Source: Deinococcus sp.
GTDB lineage: Bacteria; Deinococcota; Deinococci; Deinococcales; Deinococcaceae
Length of the DNA: 10,578 nt
Assembly: GCA_018260375.1 (NCBI GenBank)
Contig: JAGLBF010000081.1
Location: 1 to 10,578 of the forward strand
Reading direction: 5' to 3'
The first letter of the stretch is position 1. Every line of letters begins with the position of its first letter. Both the position numbers and the translations under genes were made by a program. The notes beneath the pieces were generated by a model that did not search any database, was not told where the DNA came from, and saw only the letters and a list, made by a program, of their open reading frames with translations. Below, one piece after another: positions 5,613-10,578 of this stretch.

Positions 5613-6623
5613 CTAAATGCTCAGCATCTTCGCGCAGCGGTACAGGTCACGGCTGACATCTTTGCGCTTTTCCCAGGTTTCTTGAAAGGGGGTGTAGGTG
5701 ATGCCGTTAGAGGTGCGGCCTACCATCACGCCGCTTTGACCGGCTATCAGGGCGCTTACTGCCGCTTCACCCAGGCGCGAGGCCAGCACGCGGTCGCTTG
5801 ATACAGGTGAGCCGCCGCGCTGGATGTGGCCCAGCACAGTCAGGCGGGTGTCTACGCCCGTTTCACGGCTGATGGCGTCAGCAACGCCCTGCCCGCCGCC
5901 GGGGTAGCCTTCTGCCACGATGATGATGCTGCTGCTCTTGCCACGCGCCTCACTGTGTTTCAGGGAGGTCAGCAGGTCAGCTATGTCTTTTTCATCTTCG
6001 GGCAAAAAGACTTCTTCGGCCCCGCCCGCTACGGCAACATCAAGGGCAATGTGTCCAGCGTGGCGGCCCATGACCTCTATCACAAACACGCGCTCGTGGC
6101 TGGCGGCTGTGTCGCGCAGTTTGTCTACCGCGTGTAGGGCAGTTTCAACGGCAGTAAAGTACCCGATGGTGTGGTCAGTGCCGTACAGGTCGTTGTCAAT
6201 GGTGCCGGGCAGTCCCACGACCTTGATGCCGTGTTCTTGCTCTAAAAAGTAACCGCCGTGAAAGGAGCCGTCGCCGCCAATCACCACTAGGGCGTCTACA
6301 TTCCAGTCTTTCAGGTGTTGTGCGCCGCGTGCCCGGCCTTCGGGGGTGCGCCAGGTGGTGCTGCGGGCGGTGAGCAGCATGGTGCCGCCGCGCTGGATGA
6401 TATTGGCGACGTCGCGGGGGCCGAGGAGCCGCATATCGCCTCTGTGCAGGCCCGAAAAGCCGCGCCGCACGCCCACCACTTCTATACCTTGAAAGGTCGC
6501 GGCACGTACCACTGCGCGTATGGCAGCGTTCATACCTGGTGCGTCGCCGCCGCTGGTCAGCACAGCAATGCGCCTGAGGCTATGGATTTGGGGCTGGGGT
6601 AGTTCGGTGTGGGGGCTGGTCAT
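5613..6623 (-). CDS. pfkA: ATP-dependent 6-phosphofructokinase
   Basis: A 336-residue protein of normal PfkA length, with a short N-terminal extension of about 15 residues. It phosphorylates fructose 6-phosphate to the 1,6-bisphosphate in cytosolic glycolysis. Motifs: SGGDAPGMNAAIR (24-36) in the ATP site, GGDGS (116-120), PGTIDND (139-145) with the catalytic aspartate D143, MGRHAGHIA (185-193), and GHIQRGGSP (265-273) for substrate phosphate. Glycines at the GGDG and PGTIDND positions, instead of the D and K typical of pyrophosphate-dependent enzymes, indicate ATP as donor. Its ATG directly follows the rsmI stop (TAAATG), with GGAGGA at 6628-6633 four bases upstream, so translation is probably coupled to rsmI. 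A small AGCCG-acg-CGGCT hairpin overlaps the stop codon (5602-5614), but no T-run follows. Confidence 0.96.
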   Translation of the reverse strand: MTSPHTELPQPQIHSLRRIAVLTSGGDAPGMNAAIRAVVRAATFQGIEVVGVRRGFSGLHRGDMRLLGPRDVANIIQRGGTMLLTARSTTWRTPEGRARGAQHLKDWNVDALVVIGGDGSFHGGYFLEQEHGIKVVGLPGTIDNDLYGTDHTIGYFTAVETALHAVDKLRDTAASHERVFVIEVMGRHAGHIALDVAVAGGAEEVFLPEDEKDIADLLTSLKHSEARGKSSSIIIVAEGYPGGGQGVADAISRETGVDTRLTVLGHIQRGGSPVSSDRVLASRLGEAAVSALIAGQSGVMVGRTSNGITYTPFQETWEKRKDVSRDLYRCAKMLSI

Positions 6624-7544
6624 TTAGTCCTCCGTGTGTAGGGTAGATGGGGCCGTGTGGGCAGGAGTAACAGATTGTACGGCAAGCGACAAACTGTAGG
6701 CTTCATTTTTACGCATACCGCGCTGTTGTAACAAGGCCCGAATGTGCCTGGCTTCATGGCCTTGCTGCGCCAGTTCACGGGCCAGAGCCACAAAATCAGT
6801 TTCAGTCTGGCCCGGCAACAGATCGCCGCCGCCCGCATGGCCCGCCACCACAATCACAATTTCGCCGCGCACGTCCTGGGCAAAGTACTGGCTCAGGGCT
6901 TGCAGGTTGTCGCGGCGGGTTTCTTCAAACCGTTTGGACAGTTCACGGGTGACGCTGGCCTGGCGGTGATCGCCGCACACCCGCGCTAGGTCTTGTAAGG
7001 TGTCACCCAGGCGGTGCGGACTTTCATAAATCAGCGAGGTTTCTGGGCGAGCGGCAATAGCTTCTAGCCGCTCGCGCCGCTCACGCCCGCTGCGGGGCAA
7101 AAAGCCCTCAAAGGTAAAGCGGGCAGTGGGCAGGCCTGATACCACCAGCGCAGGCACAAAGGCGGTGGCCCCAGGCAGGGCTTCTACCGCTCCGCCCAGC
7201 GAGAGGGCGAGGCTTACCAGCTCAGCTCCAGGGTCACTGATACCAGGAGTACCCGCGTCGCTGACGTAGGCCAGGCGGGGGTAGTGTTCCAGCACGCGCC
7301 CCGCCCGCGCCGACATGGTATGCGCGTCTAACCGTACCAGCGGGCGGCTGATGCCCAGGTGAGCCAGCAGTGTTCCTGTGCGGCGGGTGTCTTCGCAGGC
7401 CACCGCGTCGGCAGCGCGCAGCACCTCAACGGCCCGCAGGGTGATATCCCCCAAGTTGCCTACAGGCGTGGGTACAAGCCAAACATGCACACCCGAATCG
7501 TTGGCGTGTGCCGCGCCCGCATGGTCAGGGTTGGCGCCGCTCAC
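6624..7544 (-). CDS. rsmI: 16S rRNA C1402 2'-O-ribose methyltransferase RsmI
   Basis: A 306-residue member of the tetrapyrrole-methylase-fold RsmI family. It uses S-adenosylmethionine to methylate the 2'-OH of C1402 in the decoding centre of 16S rRNA. Family blocks appear in order: LVPTPVGNLGDIT (23-35), ACEDTRRTGTLL (49-60), VSDAGTPGISDPG (94-106), PGATAFVPALVVSGLP (124-139), FEGFLPRSGRERR (145-157), YESPHRLGDTL (173-183) and GEIVIVV (227-233). The C-terminal extension after about 240 is variable. The start taken here is GTG (7542-7544), overlapping the upstream stop as GTGA; the first 18 residues are not conserved in the family, and an internal GTG at residue 19 is an alternative start. No Shine-Dalgarno precedes the GTG, consistent with coupling to the upstream small gene. 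Its stop abuts the pfkA start. Confidence 0.95.
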   Translation of the reverse strand: MSGANPDHAGAAHANDSGVHVWLVPTPVGNLGDITLRAVEVLRAADAVACEDTRRTGTLLAHLGISRPLVRLDAHTMSARAGRVLEHYPRLAYVSDAGTPGISDPGAELVSLALSLGGAVEALPGATAFVPALVVSGLPTARFTFEGFLPRSGRERRERLEAIAARPETSLIYESPHRLGDTLQDLARVCGDHRQASVTRELSKRFEETRRDNLQALSQYFAQDVRGEIVIVVAGHAGGGDLLPGQTETDFVALARELAQQGHEARHIRALLQQRGMRKNEAYSLSLAVQSVTPAHTAPSTLHTED

Positions 7545-7807
7545 GAAGGATCAGACCTGCCGTGCGGCATAGGGTGTTGCAGGTAGTGTTGTAAAAGGTA
7601 ATTTTGAAACTGGGTGCTCAAGCCGGGCAGTGGGCGCAGCTTAATTTTTTTGCCCAGCTTTTGGGAGCCGCCGCCGATAACCCCGACAATGGTCGCCCGC
7701 AGCAACTCGCCCTCGCCCACCGTGACCGTAACAGTCGTGCCTTCGGGCAAACGCGCTCCGATGACGACCACAACTCCGTTTTCTACGATTCCTTTGTAAG
7801 CTTTCAT
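7541..7807 (-). CDS. Small DUF104/AF2212-like protein (tentative)
   Basis: An 88-residue protein. The first 30 residues (YKGIVENGVVVV, then LPEGTTVTVTV) match the pattern of the AF2212-like or DUF104 small-protein family: a beta-hairpin that opens with KGxxxNG and ends LPEGxxVxV. That family includes proposed antitoxins, but no PIN-domain or other toxin gene is adjacent. The C-terminal half is glycine- and lysine-rich (46-58), then QNYLLQHYLQH (68-78), and is not recognised. ATG at 7805-7807 with GAGGA three bases upstream (7811-7815). Its TGA overlaps the rsmI GTG start by three bases (GTGA), so it is probably the first cistron of the small gene-rsmI-pfkA unit. The overlap and start signal support a real gene; the family call is made from a short pattern. 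Confidence 0.7.
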   Translation of the reverse strand: MKAYKGIVENGVVVVIGARLPEGTTVTVTVGEGELLRATIVGVIGGGSQKLGKKIKLRPLPGLSTQFQNYLLQHYLQHPMPHGRSDPS

Positions 7808-7935
7808 ATGTCCTCGCGGTGGGGGGAAATTAAAGAGGGGCGAACCTAGCGTTACTGTACCCGAAATATGAAGGCGACAATGCTAGGGCTAGGCAACAAC
7901 GTCCCGCAATAAAGGCCCACGCCAAAAGCACCTAT

Positions 7936-8352
7936 CTACGGACTGTGCCGCTGCTTTTTGGCGGTTTGGGCAATGGCTTCGCGCAGCGCCACAATCTCTA
8001 CTTCGGGTACACCACTCAACTCGGCATAGCGGTCAGCGACTTCGGCAGCCTCGCGCCTGCGGCCTACGCGCAGCAAGGTGGTCACCAAGTGCTCGCCCTC
8101 TACAAAATATGCACGGGGGCTTTGGGGTTGTGCGGAAATTTGGTTGCGGGCCGTTTCTAGCCGCGCCGTCAGGTGGCGGTAGCGCAGCACCTGCCAGCGA
8201 ATAATAGAGGTAGCCAGGACAAAAATCAGTGCCCCGGTCAAAATGCCTCCGCTGACGGTGGGCGACACGCCGTACAAACTGGCGACACGTATGCTCAGCG
8301 GAAAAAAGAAGGTCAGCAGCACCACCACTGCCAACAACGCGGCGTAATTCAC
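7936..8352 (-). CDS. Small membrane protein with cytoplasmic helical domain
   Basis: A 138-residue protein with two predicted membrane helices, about residues 3-22 and 32-51, linked by a short polar loop. The basic RWQVLRYRH (52-60) right after the second helix places the C-terminus in the cytoplasm by the positive-inside rule. Residues 60-130 are charged and helical (RHLTARLETARNQ, then GEHLVTTLLRVGRRREAAEVADRY), in the style of one or two TPR-like helical pairs. The family is not recognised. The start is GTG (8350-8352): TACACT, a TANNNT -10 box, ends seven bases upstream, fitting leaderless expression. The last residues (RHSP) and the TAG stop are encoded by a string containing TACGGACTGTGC (7937-7948), the core of the local repeats. 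It is upstream of, and co-directional with, the DUF104-like gene, 128 bp away. Confidence 0.78.
   Translation of the reverse strand: MNYAALLAVVVLLTFFFPLSIRVASLYGVSPTVSGGILTGALIFVLATSIIRWQVLRYRHLTARLETARNQISAQPQSPRAYFVEGEHLVTTLLRVGRRREAAEVADRYAELSGVPEVEIVALREAIAQTAKKQRHSP
7937..7948 (+). repeat. TACGGACTGTGC repeat core at a gene 3' end
   Basis: A 12-base exact match to the internal core of repeat A copy 1 (2049-2060). It overlaps the stop codon and last codons of the minus-strand membrane protein gene. The similarity does not clearly extend further, so this may be a remnant or a chance match; by composition a 12-mer match in a window this size is unlikely but not impossible. Confidence 0.4.
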
Positions 8353-8359
8353 GCTCCAC

Positions 8360-8365
8360 AGTGTA
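8360..8365 (-). promoter_or_regulatory. Leaderless-type -10 box of the membrane protein gene
   Basis: On the minus strand TACACT (TANNNT) is followed by seven bases and then the GTG start codon. This supports the GTG as the real start, as no other signal of initiation is seen. No -35 hexamer is recognised. Confidence 0.45.
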
Positions 8366-8458
8366 AGCCAGCCGCGTAAGGGTTGTGTAAGAGCAGCGCC
8401 AAATCAGGGTGCTTTATCCTCTACTCACTATCTTGCACGCACTGCCTCGCCCACTGGG

Positions 8459-8499
8459 ACACAAATAACTGGCACACAAATGACTGGCACATAACTGGC
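8459..8499. repeat. 15-bp tandem direct repeat, 2.7 units
   Basis: ACACAAATAACTGGC (8459-8473), ACACAAATGACTGGC (8474-8488) and a shortened ACATAACTGGC (8489-8499) lie head to tail. The units differ by one base and, in the third, by a 4-base deletion. The block sits in the 417-bp gene-free region between the divergent membrane-protein and pyruvate-kinase-like genes, five bases before the composite repeat. It could be a binding-site array or simple slippage; there are no spacers, so it is not CRISPR. Confidence 0.7.
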
Positions 8500-8503
8500 C
8501 CTG

Positions 8504-8623
8504 ATACGGATTCCGACTTGAACCGTATTGAACACGCGGTAAATGCTGAGAGGTAGGCGTACAAACCGGGAAGCAAGCGTAGAACACAGTAAGGACTCCG
8601 TGATATGACGGCGTAGTCCGTAT
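8504..8623. repeat. Composite repeat element with TIR-like ends (120 bp)
   Basis: The left end is ATACGGATTCCGA, identical to the first 13 bases of repeat A copies 1 and 2. The right end, read inward on the minus strand, is ATACGGACTACG, so the ends are inverted repeats matching at 10 of 12 positions. The right 48 bases are repeat family B. The interior (about 8520-8574) matches neither family. There is no coding potential. The rest of the surrounding gene-free region (8353-8458 and 8624-8769) shows only the -10 box at 8360-8365 and a weak AGAGG/CCTCT inverted repeat near 8694-8715. Confidence 0.6.
8575..8622 (-). repeat. Repeat family B, copy 3 (48 bp)
   Basis: On the minus strand this aligns without gaps to 2136-2183 at 35 of 48 positions, counted by eye. 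Nine of eleven stem positions can pair, and position 10 with 24 is C-G here where copy 1 has G-C, a compensatory change. It forms the right part of the 120-bp composite element. Confidence 0.6.
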
Positions 8624-8769
8624 CTTTTGCCACTTATACCCGCCCTGATTGAATCAAAGTGCGCAGTACAAGTCAGAACAAGCAACGGTAAAGAGGTTGT
8701 ACGCCCCTTTCCTCTGTTTGATTGCTTCTATCTGACAGCCCCATGTCATAGCTGTGTCATCTTACAGTT

Positions 8770-10377
8770 ATGACGACCACCATGCACCCTGACCCCGTAT
8801 TGGCCAGCTTGTGTCAGCAACACGGCGAGCTTATTCGAGCTGTAGAGCAAGAAGCCACGACCACCGTGCAGGCGTGGCAGCCCTGGATTACGCGCCCCGC
8901 TTTTAGTGCGAGCGCGCATAACTTGGCGGCATATCTGTCGCTGCGGCGGCGCAACCTGGGCGACCTTCAAGAAGCGCTGCGCCGCTACGGAGTAGGCACG
9001 CTGAGCTTTACCGAGCGCCATGTGTTGCCCAGTTTGCATCTGAGTCAGCAGGCACTGGAGGCGCTGGTAGGCCAAACGCCTGACCACGTTGCAGGTGAAC
9101 AGGCCCGTGCCGAGATGGAACAGGTTCGCCAGCAGCTTAAGCACAACGCCGCAGAGCTGTTTGGTAAGCGCCCTGCTGACAGTCTTGCCATACCTGATAT
9201 CATGGTGACTTTGCCCAGTGAGGCCGCTACCGACCCCACGCTGATCAGTCAGTTGCTGGCGGCAGGCATGACCATTGCCCGCATCAACACCGCCCACGAC
9301 GACGCGGTGGCCTGGGCGCAGATGCTTGAGCACCTCAGGGCCGCCGAACAAGAGCAGCACAAACGCTGCCGCGTACATATTGATTTGGCTGGCCCCAAAG
9401 TGCGTACCCAGAATGTGCGCCTGCCGCAGATTCCCAAACACAAAGCCGCCAAGCACCATAAGGACAAAGACGGTAAAACCAAAGACCCCCAGCGCCTGTA
9501 CATCAACGACACGTTGCTGGCAGCCCACAACTCAGAAAGCGCCTATGCCGCCAATGACCACCTGATTTGCGTCAGTTGTACGCTGCCCGAAGTGAGCCAG
9601 ATGATAGCCCAGGGCCAGATAAAAGAGGGCGAACAGGTGTGGTTTGACGACGGCAAAATCGGTACGGTGGTGCAGCAAGTGACCCCGCACGGCCTACTGC
9701 TGCGTGTCACCCATGCCCGCAGCAAGGGCGAAAATCTGAAAGATGAAAAGGGCATTAACTTCCCCGACAGTACCCTTAAGCTACCGGCGCTAACCGACAA
9801 AGACGTGCAAGATCTGGCCTTTGCCGTAAGCCACGCGGACACAGTGGGCTATTCCTTTGTGCAAACCGTAGACGACGTAGAGCGCCTGCTGGGTCAAATG
9901 GAGCGCCTGGGGGCCAAACCCGAACTGGGTATTATCCTCAAGATAGAAACCCGCGAGGCCGTCAACAACATCGCCCCCCTGATGGTACGCACGGCAGGCG
10001 CACGCCCCTGTGGTGTGATGATTGCACGCGGCGACCTGGCAGTGGAGCTGGGCTTTGGTCGTCAGGCTGAGATTCAAGAGGAGCTGTTGCAGCTATGTGC
10101 CGCGGCGCATGTGCCTGTGGTGTGGGCTACGCAGGTGCTAGAGAGCCTGGTCAAAAAAGGCACGCCTTCACGCGGCGAATTTACTGACGCTGCTATGAGT
10201 ATCCGCGCCGAAGCCGTGATGCTCAATAAGGGGCCGTATGTGGTGCAGGGCGTAAAAGAGCTTCAAAGCCTGCTTATCAGAATGCATACCCACCAACACA
10301 AAGACAGCCTTCAATTTCGCGCGCTCGGCATCGCTGCCCTCAGTAAAGAGGTGATGACCGCACAGACGGTAAACTAA
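8770..10377 (+). CDS. Pyruvate kinase family protein with N-terminal helical domain
   Basis: A 535-residue protein. Residues 1-135 form a helical domain (NLAAYLSLRRRNLGDLQEAL at 51-70, then LSFTERHVLPSL at 78-89) that I recognise from a long pyruvate-kinase-like subfamily. Residues 141-500 form a pyruvate kinase barrel. Catalytic positions look kept: R171 and N173 (ARINTAHD), D205 and R212 (DLAGPKVRT), K391 and E393 (LKIET), D422 (ARGDL) and T454 (WATQVLE). The serine after the RxN pair, a potassium ligand in classical enzymes, is alanine (A175). A lysine-rich insert (223-240) sits in the lid-like B region. The regulatory C-terminal domain of classical pyruvate kinase is absent, so effector control should differ. 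It would convert phosphoenolpyruvate and ADP to pyruvate and ATP, but substrate use is inferred. ATG 8770 has no Shine-Dalgarno and is probably leaderless; no clean -10 box at the usual distance is seen. ATG at residue 5 is an alternative start. Confidence 0.88.
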   Translation: MTTTMHPDPVLASLCQQHGELIRAVEQEATTTVQAWQPWITRPAFSASAHNLAAYLSLRRRNLGDLQEALRRYGVGTLSFTERHVLPSLHLSQQALEALVGQTPDHVAGEQARAEMEQVRQQLKHNAAELFGKRPADSLAIPDIMVTLPSEAATDPTLISQLLAAGMTIARINTAHDDAVAWAQMLEHLRAAEQEQHKRCRVHIDLAGPKVRTQNVRLPQIPKHKAAKHHKDKDGKTKDPQRLYINDTLLAAHNSESAYAANDHLICVSCTLPEVSQMIAQGQIKEGEQVWFDDGKIGTVVQQVTPHGLLLRVTHARSKGENLKDEKGINFPDSTLKLPALTDKDVQDLAFAVSHADTVGYSFVQTVDDVERLLGQMERLGAKPELGIILKIETREAVNNIAPLMVRTAGARPCGVMIARGDLAVELGFGRQAEIQEELLQLCAAAHVPVVWATQVLESLVKKGTPSRGEFTDAAMSIRAEAVMLNKGPYVVQGVKELQSLLIRMHTHQHKDSLQFRALGIAALSKEVMTAQTVN

Positions 10378-10385
10378 TACAGACT

Positions 10386-10411
10386 GCGCTCGTCAGAGGT
10401 CAGCGCGTTTT
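10386..10411 (+). terminator. Weak intrinsic terminator after the pyruvate-kinase-like gene
   Basis: GCGCT (10386-10390) pairs with AGCGC (10402-10406) across an 11-base loop, followed by GTTTT (10407-10411). It lies 8 bases after the stop codon on the same strand. The stem is short, so efficiency is doubtful; repeat A copy 3, 30 bases further on, carries a second hairpin followed by four Ts (10526-10543). The bases ATACAGACTGCGC just after the stop also resemble the repeat core. Confidence 0.4.
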
Positions 10412-10440
10412 GACTACAATCCAAGTCAGAAGCCTTATAA

Positions 10441-10576
10441 GAGCGGATTCCGATTGATTTGGCGTACTTCCGAATTAATCCGAGCGGATGCGAGTGGGAA
10501 CAGCATACGGACTGCGCGGTATGGAGCCGCAGGCGGCGCTTTTCCAACTGTGGTGGAATTTAGCGGCAGTCCGTAT
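10441..10576 (+). repeat. Repeat family A, copy 3 (136 bp)
   Basis: By eye about 90% identical to copy 1, with one extra base near the right end. The left end is altered (GAGCGGATTCCG), but the internal ATACGGACTGC (10505-10515) is perfectly complementary to the right end GCAGTCCGTAT (10566-10576), giving an alternative 11-bp closing stem. The first stem (10452-10462 with 10470-10480) keeps all 11 pairs, two as wobbles. GCCG-CAGG-CGGC with GCTTTT (10526-10543) is on the strand that could terminate the upstream pyruvate-kinase-like gene. Confidence 0.88.
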
Positions 10577-10578
10577 AA

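Noticed and set aside
5602..5614. AGCCG-acg-CGGCT hairpin as the pfkA terminator
   Set aside because: It overlaps the stop codon, has only five pairs and a three-base loop, and no T-run follows on the minus strand.
7541..7807. Toxin-antitoxin locus (DUF104-like antitoxin)
   Set aside because: No PIN, RelE, MazF or other toxin-like gene adjoins; the next gene is rsmI. The family resemblance alone does not support a toxin-antitoxin call.
8459..8499. Possible CRISPR array
   Set aside because: The units are head to tail with no spacers, too short and too few, and there are no cas genes.
8428..8685. Minus-strand open frames with repeated VPVIC
   Set aside because: The amino acid repeats come from the 15-bp tandem DNA repeat, and the frames cross the composite repeat. 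No start signal or recognisable protein.
8746..9528. Long minus-strand open frame (260 codons)
   Set aside because: It lies wholly opposite the pyruvate-kinase-like gene, whose conserved motifs prove the plus strand is coding. Its composition is that of an antisense shadow and it has no start signal.

Overview
The window reads as a chromosomal segment of a Deinococcus-like bacterium. This is inferred from protein character, from several genes with a TANNNT -10 box directly before the start codon and no Shine-Dalgarno sequence (leaderless expression, common in Deinococcus-Thermus), and from many short, structured, non-coding intergenic repeats like the 'small noncoding repeats' known in that genus. 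No sequence search was possible, so the genus is an inference. Base composition looks moderately GC-rich, with one AT-rich patch upstream of glpD.

Layout, left to right: the 3' tail of a repeat (1-33); an intrinsic terminator (75-104) and an EF-hand protein gene on the minus strand (160-630); divergent from it, hemW (768-2000, plus), whose last codons and stop lie inside repeat A copy 1; repeat A (1984-2118) and a long hairpin carrying repeat B (2128-2183); glpD (2233-3807, minus) and its AT-rich upstream region; two secreted proteins of unknown function (4073-4447 and 4661-5410, minus), separated by repeat A copy 2; repeat B copy 2 (5526-5573); a tightly packed minus-strand group of a DUF104-like small protein, rsmI and pfkA (7807 down to 5613); a small membrane protein (7936-8352, minus); a 417-bp non-coding region with a 15-bp tandem repeat and a 120-bp composite repeat; a pyruvate-kinase-family protein (8770-10377, plus); a weak terminator candidate; and repeat A copy 3 at the right edge.

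Functionally the recognisable genes are housekeeping: glycolysis and glycerol entry (PfkA, GlpD, a pyruvate-kinase-like enzyme), heme trafficking (HemW) and 16S rRNA modification (RsmI). The DUF104-like gene, rsmI and pfkA are probably translated in a coupled manner (GTGA overlap, then stop and start codons directly abutting). No defence system, prophage, transposase, CRISPR array or RNA gene was found.

The most distinctive content is the repeat system. Family A (three full copies of about 135 bp) and family B (three ungapped 48-bp copies) share a TACGGAYT core. Both can fold into hairpins, and the differences between copies include compensatory or wobble-preserving changes. Their parts sit repeatedly at or inside the 3' ends of genes.
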